From Pseudoalteromonas xiamenensis (GTDB lineage: Bacteria > Pseudomonadota > Gammaproteobacteria > Enterobacterales > Alteromonadaceae), in the NCBI RefSeq assembly GCF_030994125.1, contig NZ_CP099917.1, positions 1,550,001-1,614,000 on the forward strand: 64,000 nt of DNA, in the 5' to 3' direction. Position numbers and translations under genes: made by a program. The notes under the pieces were generated by a model that worked only from the letters and a program-made list of their open reading frames with translations, was not told the origin of the DNA and did no database searches. Numbering within the stretch: position 1 is the first letter of the stretch; each line of letters opens with the position of its first letter. This document shows, one piece after another, positions 54,906 through 64,000 of the stretch.

Positions 54906-55333
54906 GAACTCCCCCAACCAACTTTAACCAACTAAAAAGGTGGGCATTATAGCAAACAAGCATTTTATTGAAACAGTCTTTTTGATTCAAAGGTAACAGG
55001 GAATCTCCCTAAAGGTGAACTCAAAAAAGTCGATAGCTAGTCTTTGCTTTTGAAGACCAATGTATCACCAACAAGCCCACTAAGAACATCTTTGTCGAAC
55101 TCTATTTCATTTTATTGATGATTGTTTACAAAAAGAAACGAATACAGCTACATTAATCATGTATTCTGATTGCTAACCAAAATGACTTTGATATACAGAT
55201 GTGACTAACAGCTAGCAATACGTTATGATGACTGGTTAGCGCGACTTTTTAGAAGTTTTGTGCTCTGGGAAGATTGTAATTTACGCTTAGCTACTGACTT
55301 AATGGTTCAATCTAATTTTAGGCACTATTTAAA
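54906..55333. other. Divergent intergenic region wzz / WecA-like gene
   Basis: About 430 bases without a supported gene. It must hold promoters in both directions. A TTAGCGCGAC stretch near 55237-55246 recalls ops only weakly. AT-rich with no clear hairpin. Confidence 0.5.
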
Positions 55334-56407
55334 GTGATAATACATAATATAAGCGTCTTTATTGCTACATTTATAAGCTTGTTTTTATTCAGAAAACTTG
55401 CAAAAGTAATCAATCTTGTTGATACACCTAACGAAAGAAAGGCGCACTCTGGGACAGTTCCTTTGGTCGGTGGGTTAGCCATTTTCGTCGTTGTATTTAG
55501 TTATCTATATGTCTTTCCAGGTACATTGTCTCATTCGTATATTTACCTGTGCTGTGCTGGTTTCCTACTTATAATCGGCGTATGGGATGATTTCAAAGAT
55601 TTAAACTTTAAGTTTAGACTTCTAATCCAAGCAATGATGTCTTTGGTTATGATGCTAAATGCTGAACTAATCCTAGTAAATCTTGGTCAACTATTTAGCG
55701 CTTCAGAAATTAACATTCCGACTCTTGGATATTTTCTTACATTCATTGCCGTGATCGGAGCAATTAATGCTTACAATATGGTTGATGGCATTGACGGTTT
55801 GCTTGGGGGAATGGCCACAGTGACATTCGGCGCTATGTCCATGTTATTTTTTATATCTGGACATACCCAACTGTTGTCATTCTCAATCGTGATTGTAATT
55901 GCAACTATTCCGTATATTCTTATGAATGTCGGGGTTCCCTTTGGACAACGTTTCAAGGTATTTATGGGCGACGCAGGCAGTACGGTGATTGGTTTTACGG
56001 TTGTTTGGATGTTGATAGAAGGCTCTCAGGGCTCCAACAAGTCATTCAGTGCCGTAACGGGGCTCTGGATTGCAGCTATACCTATTATGGATGCCCTATC
56101 AACAATATTGAGAAGAATCAAGAAAGGTCAATCTCCGTTTAAACCAGATAGAGAACATTTACATCACATAATGATGCGTTTAGGACTATCGTCTCAGCAG
56201 GCTCTATTAACTATTTGTTTTCTTGCTCTGCTACTATCAACAATAGGTGTTGTCGCAGAATCAATGCACGTACCCAACTATTTGATGTTTTGGAGCTTTA
56301 TTGTTGTAAACTTAGCATATTTCTATATTATGAGCCGAATTTGGCGAATTACGGTTAAAATACGTAGGTTTTTTGGCATTACAACAAAGTTGAGTAAAAA
56401 GCAGTAA
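55334..56407 (+). CDS. WecA/MraY-family polyprenyl-phosphate HexNAc-1-phosphate transferase (copy 1)
   Basis: The 357-residue membrane enzyme has about ten to eleven helices and the family motifs: NLVDTPNERKAHSGTVPLVGGLAIF, AYNMVDGIDGLLGG, VFMGDAGSTVIGF, and the HIHH-like KPDREHLHHIM. It transfers HexNAc-1-P to undecaprenyl phosphate to start glycan synthesis. The start is a GTG at 55334; the homologous copy at 59858-60985 aligns from this point. pssD follows after 2 bases. The two copies are in inverted orientation. Confidence 0.9.
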   Translation: MIIHNISVFIATFISLFLFRKLAKVINLVDTPNERKAHSGTVPLVGGLAIFVVVFSYLYVFPGTLSHSYIYLCCAGFLLIIGVWDDFKDLNFKFRLLIQAMMSLVMMLNAELILVNLGQLFSASEINIPTLGYFLTFIAVIGAINAYNMVDGIDGLLGGMATVTFGAMSMLFFISGHTQLLSFSIVIVIATIPYILMNVGVPFGQRFKVFMGDAGSTVIGFTVVWMLIEGSQGSNKSFSAVTGLWIAAIPIMDALSTILRRIKKGQSPFKPDREHLHHIMMRLGLSSQQALLTICFLALLLSTIGVVAESMHVPNYLMFWSFIVVNLAYFYIMSRIWRITVKIRRFFGITTKLSKKQ

Positions 56408-56409
56408 AT

Positions 56410-56886
56410 ATGTCTAAGCAAGCTGTTGTCATTCTTCTCTATGGAGAAGGCGGACATAAAATGGAAATGAGCTTATTGTTTCAACAAATAGCTAACGCAG
56501 ATTTGAGGTTCATTTCGATAGGCCCTAGTCCAATTAGTCATTCAATAAAGCATTTCCATCTTAAAGATGTTCGAGATAAACAAAGTCGTTTTAAATCTCT
56601 TCTTATGGCTATTTCTGGAACCTTTTCGGCGATAATTACAACTTTTAGAATCTCCCATCAATACGATATAACCGGACTGATATCTACGGGCCCGGGAGTG
56701 GCCATAATCCCCTCTATTATTGTTCGACTACTCGGAAAAAAAGTCGTGTTCATTGAAACGTTTTGCCGTTTTTATACTCGTTCCTTTACAGGAAGAATAA
56801 TGAGCAAGCTTTGCACTGAGTTTTGGGTGCAAAACAAGGCGCAACTAACCCTCTATAGAAATGCAAAATATTGTGGAAGGCTATGA
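56410..56886 (+). CDS. PssD/Alg14-like glycosyltransferase membrane subunit
   Basis: The 158-residue protein resembles PssD, CpsF and eukaryotic Alg14: ILLYGEGGHKMEMSLLF, ISTGPGVAIIPSIIVRLLGKKVVFIETFCR. It anchors the catalytic subunit to the membrane and binds the acceptor. It overlaps the next gene by 4 bases (ATGA), which fits two-subunit enzymes. With the WecA-like gene it probably adds the second sugar. Confidence 0.9.
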   Translation: MSKQAVVILLYGEGGHKMEMSLLFQQIANADLRFISIGPSPISHSIKHFHLKDVRDKQSRFKSLLMAISGTFSAIITTFRISHQYDITGLISTGPGVAIIPSIIVRLLGKKVVFIETFCRFYTRSFTGRIMSKLCTEFWVQNKAQLTLYRNAKYCGRL

Positions 56887-57335
56887 ACATTCTGGTAACT
56901 GTGGGTTCTTCATCATTTGACGCTTTGGTAAAGGCTGTCGATGAGGCCTCTAAATCATTTCAAAATTACAATTTCACATTTCAAATAGGAAATGGAAGGT
57001 ATAAGCCATCCAACGGTGATTATTTTTCTTTTACAGAAGGTTTCTCAGGTATATTAGACAATGCAGATCTAGTTATTACGCATGCCGGCGCTGGAACAGT
57101 CTTCGAACTTTTAGAAACAGGTAAGAAATCTATCATCGTGCCAAATATGGACAGAATAGATAAACATCAATCTGATCTGGCAATATATATTGAGGAAAAC
57201 AACTTTGCTATTGTTTGCAAAGACATCGATTCTATCGCTGAGCAGATATTAGAGGCAGAAAATTACCACCCAAAGCCCTACGTAAAAGAGCGTTTTTTTT
57301 TAGCCGAAGAGTTAGTTAGGATTTTCTCAAAATAA
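56883..57335 (+). CDS. PssE/Alg13-like glycosyltransferase catalytic subunit
   Basis: The 150-residue protein is like PssE/CpsG and Alg13: MNILVTVGSSSFDALVKAV at the start and the UDP-site text LVITHAGAGTVFELLETGKKSIIVPNMDR, then DKHQSDLAIYI. ATG 56883 overlaps the PssD stop; an earlier ATG at 56871 lies inside pssD. It forms a complex with the PssD-like protein. Confidence 0.9.
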   Translation: MNILVTVGSSSFDALVKAVDEASKSFQNYNFTFQIGNGRYKPSNGDYFSFTEGFSGILDNADLVITHAGAGTVFELLETGKKSIIVPNMDRIDKHQSDLAIYIEENNFAIVCKDIDSIAEQILEAENYHPKPYVKERFFLAEELVRIFSK

Positions 57336-57406
57336 TTTTTGATTCGCTATGATAATCTTAAGCAAAGGCCCGAAATTCTATGTGGACAATTCGTTAGGGG
57401 CAACAC

Positions 57407-58554
57407 CTACTGAGTCAATTCACCATAAATTCTCAGGATCTGCGAAGAATTCATCGTAGATGAAAACAGTTCTCCTATTTTCACTCGCTCAGCATGGCTA
57501 ATAACTAATTTATTTTCAAATATATAAATAATAGCTTTAACTAATTCACTTACATTTTTTTGTGGAACAACCTTAACTGCTGGAGTATTAACTAAACTGG
57601 CAAGTTCAGTTAAACCACCACATTCAAATACAACCGTGGCAAGCCCTGAGACCATAGCCTCCAACGCAGCAACACCAAAAGACTCTTCCTGAAATGTTTC
57701 TTCATCTTTTATTGAAGGTTGTATGTATACGTTATGTAAACCAAGCAAACTAGGTATCTTATCGTGACTCACTTTCTCTATAAATTGAACTTGGTTGCTT
57801 ATACCTAATCTACTCGCTTGCTCTTTAAGCCTTTCCTCTAGCGGTCCGCCTCCAACTAATGTTAAATACGCGTTAGGGTATACTTTTAAAACAAGGGACA
57901 AAGCCTCTATCAGAAATTTATGACCTTTACATTCAATGAAGCGCCCAACCGAGATAATTCGTACCCCCTCAAAAGTAATTTCTTTTTTTCTTTTAAAAAC
58001 AATGGATTAAATGAATTATGAACCACTTCTATTTTTTCGCTTGGCACATGTAAATTTAGCGTAGCTTTATACTTTAAAAACCGAGAAGGCACGGTCCATT
58101 TTATAAAATCCTTACTACCAGCCCTTTCAAGCACCGTTCGATACTTTTCTCTGATCAAAGGCTCACTATTTACATCAGAGCCATGTAACGATGCAACAGT
58201 CGGAATATTAAGGCCCAACTTATCATTTACATGCATCCATGTTTTAACTGCATTACCCGTGTGGCAATGGATAACGTCTGGTTTAAACTCACTAATAACT
58301 CGCCCCCATGTTCTGTAATCGATCATGTAAGGGAGCAACTGAAGGCGTAGCGCAAAAGCTTGTGTAACGCGTTCATTAATGATTGATTTAATTGGTGCGA
58401 GGTAGACCGGTGCGAATGGACGGCTTTGCTCATTCAGTCGCTTAGCTGTTAGGATTGCAGACTCAATGCCACTTCGCTCAAGCTCTACAACTTGATCATA
58501 AATGAAAGTCTCTGTTGTCACAGAAAAACTAGGTATGTAATGTAATACTCTCAT
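57407..58554 (-). pseudogene. Glycosyltransferase family 4, frameshifted in an A7 tract
   Basis: Frames 58554-57910 and 57901-57407 join into one GT4 of about 380 residues if one A is added to the A7 run at 57983-57989 (minus strand). The bridging text is EITFEGVRIISVGRFIECKGHKF, the expected GT4 donor-domain start, followed by LTLVGGGPLEERLKEQASRLG and QEESFGVAALEAMVSGLATVVFECGG. The N-terminal part shows HYIPSFSVTTETFIYDQVVEL and LHGSDVN. It overlaps the wzx end. It may be a sequencing error, a real mutation or a slippage-prone tract. Confidence 0.85.
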
Positions 58555-59812
58555 CAATTTCCTTTGCCAGTCGACGCAAAATCAGTGGTAGCTTAAAGAC
58601 AATAGTTAATAGGTATTGTAAAGATATTGCAATTACAACCCCCAACAACCCTAGATGTTGGCCTAAGAGCAAAATACCAACACATAAAATAACATTGGAA
58701 AAAAATGTAATAATGAATAAGCGCTTTACATACCCTAAAGCTAGGAAGACTGGATGAATTGGTGTAAATGCTGTTGCAATAGCATGAACTAGCAGGAATG
58801 TAACGATATCCCATTTATACACTAATAGATCATCCGAAAAAATCGCAGAAACCCAGTAACTTATAGAAACACTTGCCAATACAACGACAACTAATGAAGG
58901 AACAAGCAGTAAAAAAATGATTTTTAACATTGCATTTTTTACTTTTTCATATGCTTTTTCAGCTAGCAGTAGATTCACTTCTGGATACAAAACTTGGTTT
59001 AATGGTCCGGTCACTTTAGTAGAAATAGTGGCTATTTGCTTTATAACTCGGTAAGCACCCGCAGCACCAACAGACACTACCGCGCCAACTAGAATATTAT
59101 CTAACTGTTTTACAGGTATATCGGATAAAGCTGTCATATGAACGGTGAAATTGAAATGATTAAATTCGTTTTTTTGCATCTTTGAAAGTTGTTCACAAGC
59201 GCGATCATTCGATTTTAATATTGAGATCGCACAACGACTGCATTGCAACTGAATAAATACAACGCCAAGGCCTAAAGTAATCAAATAAGTAGCAACGAAA
59301 AAACTAATGCTCAAGTTTTTCCAATAACCAATAACTGTGCAACCAAAAAATAGAACTGCACTAATTATGTTTTGAAGTGCCAAGGCTTTATAACGCTCTT
59401 GATATCGTAAAACACCGATAGCGACACTTGTTTGATTTAAAAGAATGTAAGCCGAACACCATTGCAGTAACTGAGTGTATTCACTCAACTTAAAGCTATC
59501 CGCATAGACCTGTGCAAATAAGATGGCCACACTCGTACCTAAGATAGCACAAAAGAGATCATACTTTAGCGTTGCAACTATCAATCCGGCTTTATCTTGT
59601 CCGAGATTAAAATAACGGATCATGCCTTGCCAAGCTTGAGGGTTGAAGGCGAGACTAATCACAAGAATATAAGCTTGCAATAACGTTACCTGTCCAAATG
59701 ACTCAACACCCAAAGCTTTTAAAGAAATTGCTACCGATAAAAAGTTGAGAATAGAAGCAGAGAGATTTCCACTGAGTAAAATGCTAGCTTGCCGAATTAA
59801 TTTCGTAATCAT
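58529..59812 (-). CDS. Wzx-like flippase (oligosaccharide transporter)
   Basis: The 427-residue protein has about twelve hydrophobic helices. It begins ITKLIRQASILLSGNLSASILNFLSVAISLKALGVESFGQVTLLQAY, the usual polysaccharide-transporter opening, and has VKQLDNILVGAVVSVGAAGAYRVIKQIATI, a conserved mid-region of the family. It moves the lipid-linked unit made by the neighbouring GTs across the inner membrane. It lies between the WecA-like copy 2 and the frameshifted GT4. Confidence 0.9.
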   Translation of the reverse strand: MITKLIRQASILLSGNLSASILNFLSVAISLKALGVESFGQVTLLQAYILVISLAFNPQAWQGMIRYFNLGQDKAGLIVATLKYDLFCAILGTSVAILFAQVYADSFKLSEYTQLLQWCSAYILLNQTSVAIGVLRYQERYKALALQNIISAVLFFGCTVIGYWKNLSISFFVATYLITLGLGVVFIQLQCSRCAISILKSNDRACEQLSKMQKNEFNHFNFTVHMTALSDIPVKQLDNILVGAVVSVGAAGAYRVIKQIATISTKVTGPLNQVLYPEVNLLLAEKAYEKVKNAMLKIIFLLLVPSLVVVVLASVSISYWVSAIFSDDLLVYKWDIVTFLLVHAIATAFTPIHPVFLALGYVKRLFIITFFSNVILCVGILLLGQHLGLLGVVIAISLQYLLTIVFKLPLILRRLAKEIDESITLHT

Positions 59813-59857
59813 TGCAGTAAAATTTATTAATGAGAAAATAGGAGTTGCAACTCAGGT

Positions 59858-60985
59858 TCATAGTCCTGTTCTTTCTTCGTTCTCTTTTTGTTCTTGCTTA
59901 TGAGGTACATTTAGTAGTTTGCGAGCAATAACCGTTATCTTCCAAATATTATGCATTATTTGATTGTATAAAACCTGACAGAGGATAAATCCATAGAACA
60001 TGAAATAGTCTGGGATGCTATTAAGTTGAGCTAATATCCCTACTAATGCGAACAAGCTGGCTATTGAACAAATAACGAAAAGTGTCATTTTAGGACCAAC
60101 ACCGAGCCTTTGCAGAATATGATGCAGATGTTCACGGTCAGGCTTAAAAGGGGATTGTCCCTTCTTGATCCGCCTCATAATAGTTGAAACAGCATCCATA
60201 ATTGGGATCGCCGCAATCCATAACGCCGTGACAGGACGTATTGCAACAACGCTTCCCTGTGAGCCTTCTAGCAGTAACCATACGACTGTGAAACCAATTA
60301 CCGTACTACCAGCATCCCCCATAAAAATTTTAAATCGTCTACCAAAAGGGACTCCTAAATTCATCAATATGTAAGGCAAAGTAGCGACTACAACAGCAAT
60401 GCTGAAGGCAAATAGCTCAACATGGCCAGCGAAGTAAAATAAAATAGCCATAGAACTGAAAGAAACTGTAGCAAGCCCACCTAAAAGCCCATCAATGCCA
60501 TCCACCATATTGAACGCATTAATTGCACCAACAACAGCAATAAGGGTTGCTATAACTCCAAAAAGACCAATATTGAGTTCAAAAGGGCCTATTAAATTTC
60601 CAACTTGAGATAAACTCAGGCCTGCGAAATAAATCATCGCAAAAGCGACGCCAGCCTGAACAACAAGTCGTAACTTGAATGAAACATCAATCAAATCATC
60701 AATGACACCAATGATAAGTAAACTAATTGCGCATATGAGGTAAACATCGATATTTGTCATACCATTATCAGACAACCATAGGTAGCCGCACACAATTACG
60801 AAAATAGCGACACCTCCAACCAAAGGTATACGACCCTTGTGGTTCTTTCGCTCACTGGGAACATCAACTAGATTTACAACTTTTGCTAACTTTCTAAAAA
60901 GAAACAAACTTAGGAAAGACGCAAAAAAAATGACAATGTTACTTAGTACCAATTTAGATAACCTATAAGAGAATAATTCATCCAT
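59858..60985 (-). CDS. WecA/MraY-family polyprenyl-phosphate HexNAc-1-phosphate transferase (copy 2)
   Basis: The 375-residue membrane enzyme is a close paralogue of copy 1 (55334-56407): NLVDVPSERKNHKGRIPLVGG, AFNMVDGIDGLLGG, IFMGDAGSTVIGF and KPDREHLHHIL occur in the same order. It has a longer N-terminus and a charged C-terminal tail. It is the first gene of a minus-strand unit with wzx and the GT4. Two such enzymes within 5 kb suggest that separate glycan modules were joined here, or one gene duplication with inversion. Confidence 0.9.
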   Translation of the reverse strand: MDELFSYRLSKLVLSNIVIFFASFLSLFLFRKLAKVVNLVDVPSERKNHKGRIPLVGGVAIFVIVCGYLWLSDNGMTNIDVYLICAISLLIIGVIDDLIDVSFKLRLVVQAGVAFAMIYFAGLSLSQVGNLIGPFELNIGLFGVIATLIAVVGAINAFNMVDGIDGLLGGLATVSFSSMAILFYFAGHVELFAFSIAVVVATLPYILMNLGVPFGRRFKIFMGDAGSTVIGFTVVWLLLEGSQGSVVAIRPVTALWIAAIPIMDAVSTIMRRIKKGQSPFKPDREHLHHILQRLGVGPKMTLFVICSIASLFALVGILAQLNSIPDYFMFYGFILCQVLYNQIMHNIWKITVIARKLLNVPHKQEQKENEERTGL

Positions 60986-61292
60986 AACCGGATTGAACGA
61001 ACTAACGCGCCATTATACAGCAGGTGCAATTGAGAGTCACTTTCGCTAATTGCATACATAGAATCTTGTTGAACGCTAATGACCACATTTACTTTCGCCT
61101 TAAATTATCATCTGAATCTCAATGAAAATTGGAAGTCCTAGACAAAGGAGAATTAACACTATGCTCCTAGTGTCTTTTCGAAACTGTACACGCAAGCTGA
61201 CCTATTACATCAAAAAACGTAGTTAGCACACATTCAGCTTGGTACGAATTTACTAGAATGCTACTATAACAAGAAAGATCCATTCCATAAGT
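60986..61292. other. Divergent intergenic region
   Basis: About 300 bases between the WecA-like copy 2 and the sulfotransferase gene. No gene or convincing promoter pair was recognised. Confidence 0.5.
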
Positions 61293-62183
61293 ATGCTTAA
61301 AAATTTAATTAGAGAATCGCTCTATCGAATAGGGTATGAAATAAACCTCTCACCTGTCGGCCATGTTAAATTAAACAAACAGATTGCTTTTATCCACATA
61401 GCAAAATGCGGCGGTATTTCTGTAGACAGTGCACTTAGACGTTTACTCGCACAGCCGCAACAACCTCGTCTATGTCGTACTACTTCAATTGCAGCAAGTG
61501 TGGCCACTTATAAAGGGTTAATGGACAGCATTGATGATACATGTGACTTTAGTGAACATCACCTGAAAATATTGAAAGGTATTCTAGACCACTTTTTAAC
61601 ACTAAATCATCAGTACATCAGTGGTCATTGGCCGGTAGATAGCACACTAATCGAGAGTTTTAGCCACAAAACAGATTTTATTACATTATTACGAGATCCT
61701 GTTTCTCGATTTAAATCAAATTATATATTCAATAAGCTTTCAAACCCTTTATCAATAATGAAACCCAACAACCTAAAAACCGACGATCTTATTGCAGAAG
61801 CCCGGGAGATCATATTTGGCCGAAGAGGCTGGCAAATGGCTAATACGCAAACAGCATATATTGTCGGACAATATCCAAAAAACGTAGATGATTGCCAAAA
61901 TTTACAAGAGCAATTTCTGCTTAATATCAAAAAGTTCAAACTCGTTGGATTTCTGGAGGACATAACGAACTTCGAAAGTCAGTTCAAATCCATATATGGA
62001 ATGAAGCTTCAAGTTAGAGAGAAGAACAAAACATCAAGTCAACAAAAAGCAGATGGAAAAAGTATCATTTCGATTTTAAACAATTATCTATCGGAGCCTA
62101 ATGTAGAGAAGCACATTCGTGAAATGTCTAGATTTGAAAGAGAAAATGTAGAAAAAGCAAAAGAGTGGCATTTTGATAAATAG
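61293..62183 (+). CDS. Sulfotransferase family 2-like protein
   Basis: The 296-residue protein has the PAPS 5'-phosphosulfate loop in IAFIHIAKCGGISVDSALRRL and the 3'-phosphate motif in FITLLRDPVSRFKSNYIF, both typical of sulfotransferase family 2 enzymes that sulfate polysaccharides or sugars; a candidate catalytic histidine lies in YISGHWPV. It overlaps the following flippase gene by 11 bases. A sulfated surface glycan is inferred, which is common in marine bacteria. Confidence 0.8.
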   Translation: MLKNLIRESLYRIGYEINLSPVGHVKLNKQIAFIHIAKCGGISVDSALRRLLAQPQQPRLCRTTSIAASVATYKGLMDSIDDTCDFSEHHLKILKGILDHFLTLNHQYISGHWPVDSTLIESFSHKTDFITLLRDPVSRFKSNYIFNKLSNPLSIMKPNNLKTDDLIAEAREIIFGRRGWQMANTQTAYIVGQYPKNVDDCQNLQEQFLLNIKKFKLVGFLEDITNFESQFKSIYGMKLQVREKNKTSSQQKADGKSIISILNNYLSEPNVEKHIREMSRFERENVEKAKEWHFDK

Positions 62184-63432
62184 AGATATTGCCAACATTG
62201 CTATATTGTATTTAGAGAAAATCGTTGTATTGTCAATCGGTTTTGCAACTACAATATTACTAGCAAGGTCATTGGGACCTGAAGAGTTTGGCCTCTACTC
62301 CTTTATTTTGGCTTCTGGATTTCTACTCCTTCCATTTACGCAAGTGGGGCTAAATAACCTATGTGGAAAGTACTTCAATCTTTATCCAAATAATGCGCAT
62401 CATTTTTTTAAAGCGGCAATGCTCGTTCGGGCGATTTTTTCGATACTCGCAATACTGCTTTCTTTCTGCTTAGCTGAGATTAATGATGGGCTGATAGTTG
62501 AAAAGTCATCTCTTCTTTTACTTGTCCTTCTTCAATCATTCAATTGCTTTAATTTAATCGAATTCATATATCTATCCAAAGGTTTAACCAAACAGTGTTC
62601 TATAATACGTGTAACAGCAAAACTGCTCTCAAGAACTATGTTGCTTTTTGCTGTAATGAACGACTCTCCTTTGTTTATTTTAGTCCTACTTACAGGTGTA
62701 GAATACATATTTAGTGCCCTCGGATATTGTTATTTATATTTTTCTAGTAACTTGCCTACTAAAAATCGCGTTAACACGGATGTTGTTAGAACGGCAAAAC
62801 GGCTCTTTCATCAATCAAAATGGCTAGCACTCTCTAGTATTGCATCTATTTTGTACCTCAAAATCGATCAACTTATGATTGGTTCAATACTCGGAAATGA
62901 GGAGGTTGGTTACTACTCTGCAGCTCTAAAATTTTCTGAAATTTGGTTCATTTTTCCTGTAGTGATAGCAAATGTATTTATGACAAAGTTTGTCTATTTA
63001 TTTCATAGCTCAAATTCAACTTATTGGCGATTTCAACAAAAGCTGTTTAAAATCGCGTTTTCTATATGTTGTGTTTTGATTATAAGCATCTATTTCACTG
63101 CAGATTTGGTAGTTAAAAATCTTTATGGAACGGGCTATACTGACTCAGTAAATGTACTGAAAATACATATTTTTGCTGTAATCTTTGTCTTTTTTAGAGC
63201 TTTTGTAAGCAAATGGCTGATACTTTCTAAAAACTACAATTTAAGTCTTTACAGCCACTTATTTGGTGCGGGAATTAATATTATATTGAACTGCATTTTA
63301 ATCCCAAGCTATGGTATTTCTGGTGCCGCTATCGCGAGCGTTTTCGCTTATTTTAGCTCAAGTTTTTTATTTTTATTCCTGTTCCGTGATGGCAGGAGCT
63401 ATATTTCAAATTTACTCCAAAGTAAAGATTAA
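62173..63432 (+). CDS. Oligosaccharide flippase family protein (third Wzx-like)
   Basis: The 419-residue protein has about twelve helices. It shows the family opening NIAILYLEKIVVLSIGFATTILLARSLGPEEFGLYSFIL and mid-region YLKIDQLMIGSILGNEEVGYYSAALKFSEIW, ending with a typical YGISGAAIASVFAYF segment. It is coupled to the sulfotransferase gene. No polymerase or other GT follows before the strand switch, so it may serve genes elsewhere or be a remnant of a larger module. Confidence 0.9.
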   Translation: MINRDIANIAILYLEKIVVLSIGFATTILLARSLGPEEFGLYSFILASGFLLLPFTQVGLNNLCGKYFNLYPNNAHHFFKAAMLVRAIFSILAILLSFCLAEINDGLIVEKSSLLLLVLLQSFNCFNLIEFIYLSKGLTKQCSIIRVTAKLLSRTMLLFAVMNDSPLFILVLLTGVEYIFSALGYCYLYFSSNLPTKNRVNTDVVRTAKRLFHQSKWLALSSIASILYLKIDQLMIGSILGNEEVGYYSAALKFSEIWFIFPVVIANVFMTKFVYLFHSSNSTYWRFQQKLFKIAFSICCVLIISIYFTADLVVKNLYGTGYTDSVNVLKIHIFAVIFVFFRAFVSKWLILSKNYNLSLYSHLFGAGINIILNCILIPSYGISGAAIASVFAYFSSSFLFLFLFRDGRSYISNLLQSKD

Positions 63433-63452
63433 ACAGCTCCTGCTATACTATA

Positions 63453-63995
63453 TTAATTCAACTGTGAGACAATACGACGGTACTCTTTATTTATTTCCTC
63501 GGCAATAACCGTATTTCCACTTATTGAAACCGTAATAACCTGATTTCTCGACTTATTGAGTAAAGTAATATTTCTCATCATTTGCTTATAGTCATCCATT
63601 GTGGCTATAAATTGATATTCTCGATTATCTAGCTTACCATGATAAGTGGCGTCGTCCGTGCCTACAAGCGTGAACTCTATGTTTGTAGCATTTGCGTCGA
63701 CTAATCCACGAGCCGCACCTTGAATAAATTGACTCCATTCCTCATCTTCGCCCGTATAGGAAGCACCTTGCAAAGATTGGCAAATTATATTTGAGGCTAT
63801 TTTTGCCCGAGATTCTGAAATGGTCTCAACATTTAGCCACTGTGTCATACTCAACTTGCCGCCGTTATTCATATTAAATTGTTGCTGGGTCTTTTTAACG
63901 CTTTTTGGGAAAAGTGACTCAAAGTCGCACTCCTGAGCATATACGGACAAGGTGCTAAAAAGAGAAACGGCGATTAGTACTCTAAACATTTTCAT
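63453..63995 (-). CDS. Secreted hypothetical protein, 180 aa
   Basis: The product begins with a Sec signal (MKMFRVLIAVSLFSTLSVYA, cleavage near YAQEC). The mature part has NNGGKLSMTQWLNVETISESRAKIASNIICQSL and a C-terminal LLNKSRNQVITVSISGNTVIAEEINKEYRRI. I do not recognise a family; a small periplasmic protein is likely. It is convergent with the flippase gene, 20 bases away, and its start is close to the window end. Confidence 0.7.
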   Translation of the reverse strand: MKMFRVLIAVSLFSTLSVYAQECDFESLFPKSVKKTQQQFNMNNGGKLSMTQWLNVETISESRAKIASNIICQSLQGASYTGEDEEWSQFIQGAARGLVDANATNIEFTLVGTDDATYHGKLDNREYQFIATMDDYKQMMRNITLLNKSRNQVITVSISGNTVIAEEINKEYRRIVSQLN

Positions 63996-64000
63996 TAGGG

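Noticed and set aside
55230..55255. ops-like stretch (GGTTAGCGCGACTTTTT) upstream of the WecA-like gene
   Set aside because: It needs an inserted base and two changes relative to ops, and no JUMPstart context precedes it.
56410..57335. Two short adjacent glycosyltransferase ORFs suspected to be a frameshifted gene
   Set aside because: They match the natural two-subunit PssD/PssE (Alg14/Alg13) arrangement with an ATGA overlap; no homopolymer break is needed.

Overview
The window looks like chromosome of a marine gammaproteobacterium of the order Alteromonadales, most likely Pseudoalteromonas or a close relative. That rests on the ndk-rlmN-pilW-rodZ-ispG-hisS order, the trhP-yfhL pair, the moderately low GC content and the gene families; no database search was possible. 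No rRNA, tRNA or CRISPR array was seen.

1-7.9 kb is a conserved core. On the minus strand run ndk, rlmN, a TPR/LysM pilotin-like lipoprotein, rodZ, ispG and the start of hisS; on the plus strand run trhP and yfhL. At 7.9-10.0 kb, rfbC-rfbD (dTDP-rhamnose) sit between intact yfhL and a decayed copy of the yfhL 3' end, with other small coding remnants, so this is a scar of insertion or recombination. At 10.2-14.3 kb is a three-gene signalling operon: a histidine kinase whose membrane domain carries the ligand and copper residues of plant ethylene receptors at exact spacing, a single-domain response regulator, and a REC-GGDEF diguanylate cyclase. A periplasmic binding protein, a VOC-family protein and YjbH follow.

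17.9-44.4 kb is a Wzx/Wzy-type surface polysaccharide locus read on the minus strand. RfaH is encoded first, followed by a leader with a perfect ops/JUMPstart element, then wza-wzb-wzc and wecB-wecC (UDP-ManNAcA). Next comes a pseudaminic acid pathway (pseB, pseC, pseF, pseG, a PseJ-type formyltransferase and pseI), then a GT52/sialyltransferase-like gene, asnB, wzx, wzy, a PhyH oxygenase and a GT4. The locus ends with a bacillosamine-type set (PglC-, PglD- and PglE-like), a PIG-L deacetylase and second formyltransferase, and a WbpM/PglF-like dehydratase. Palindromic repeats lie at both edges of the wecB-to-aminotransferase cassette. pseC and the GT52 gene carry homopolymer frameshifts.

44.6-47.5 kb is a decayed junction: an IS3-family element has cut rfbA down to 28 codons beside intact rfbB, and a fragment of an epimerase and a degenerate second JUMPstart sit upstream. 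47.8-63.4 kb holds further glycan genes: ugd, glycosyltransferases, wzy, an acetyltransferase and wzz; then two inverted WecA paralogues around pssD/pssE, a frameshifted GT4 and wzx; then a sulfotransferase with a third flippase. The window ends in a small secreted protein of unknown function. Overall it is a concatenation of surface-polysaccharide modules with signs of repeated exchange. The four homopolymer frameshifts may be real decay, phase variation or sequencing error.
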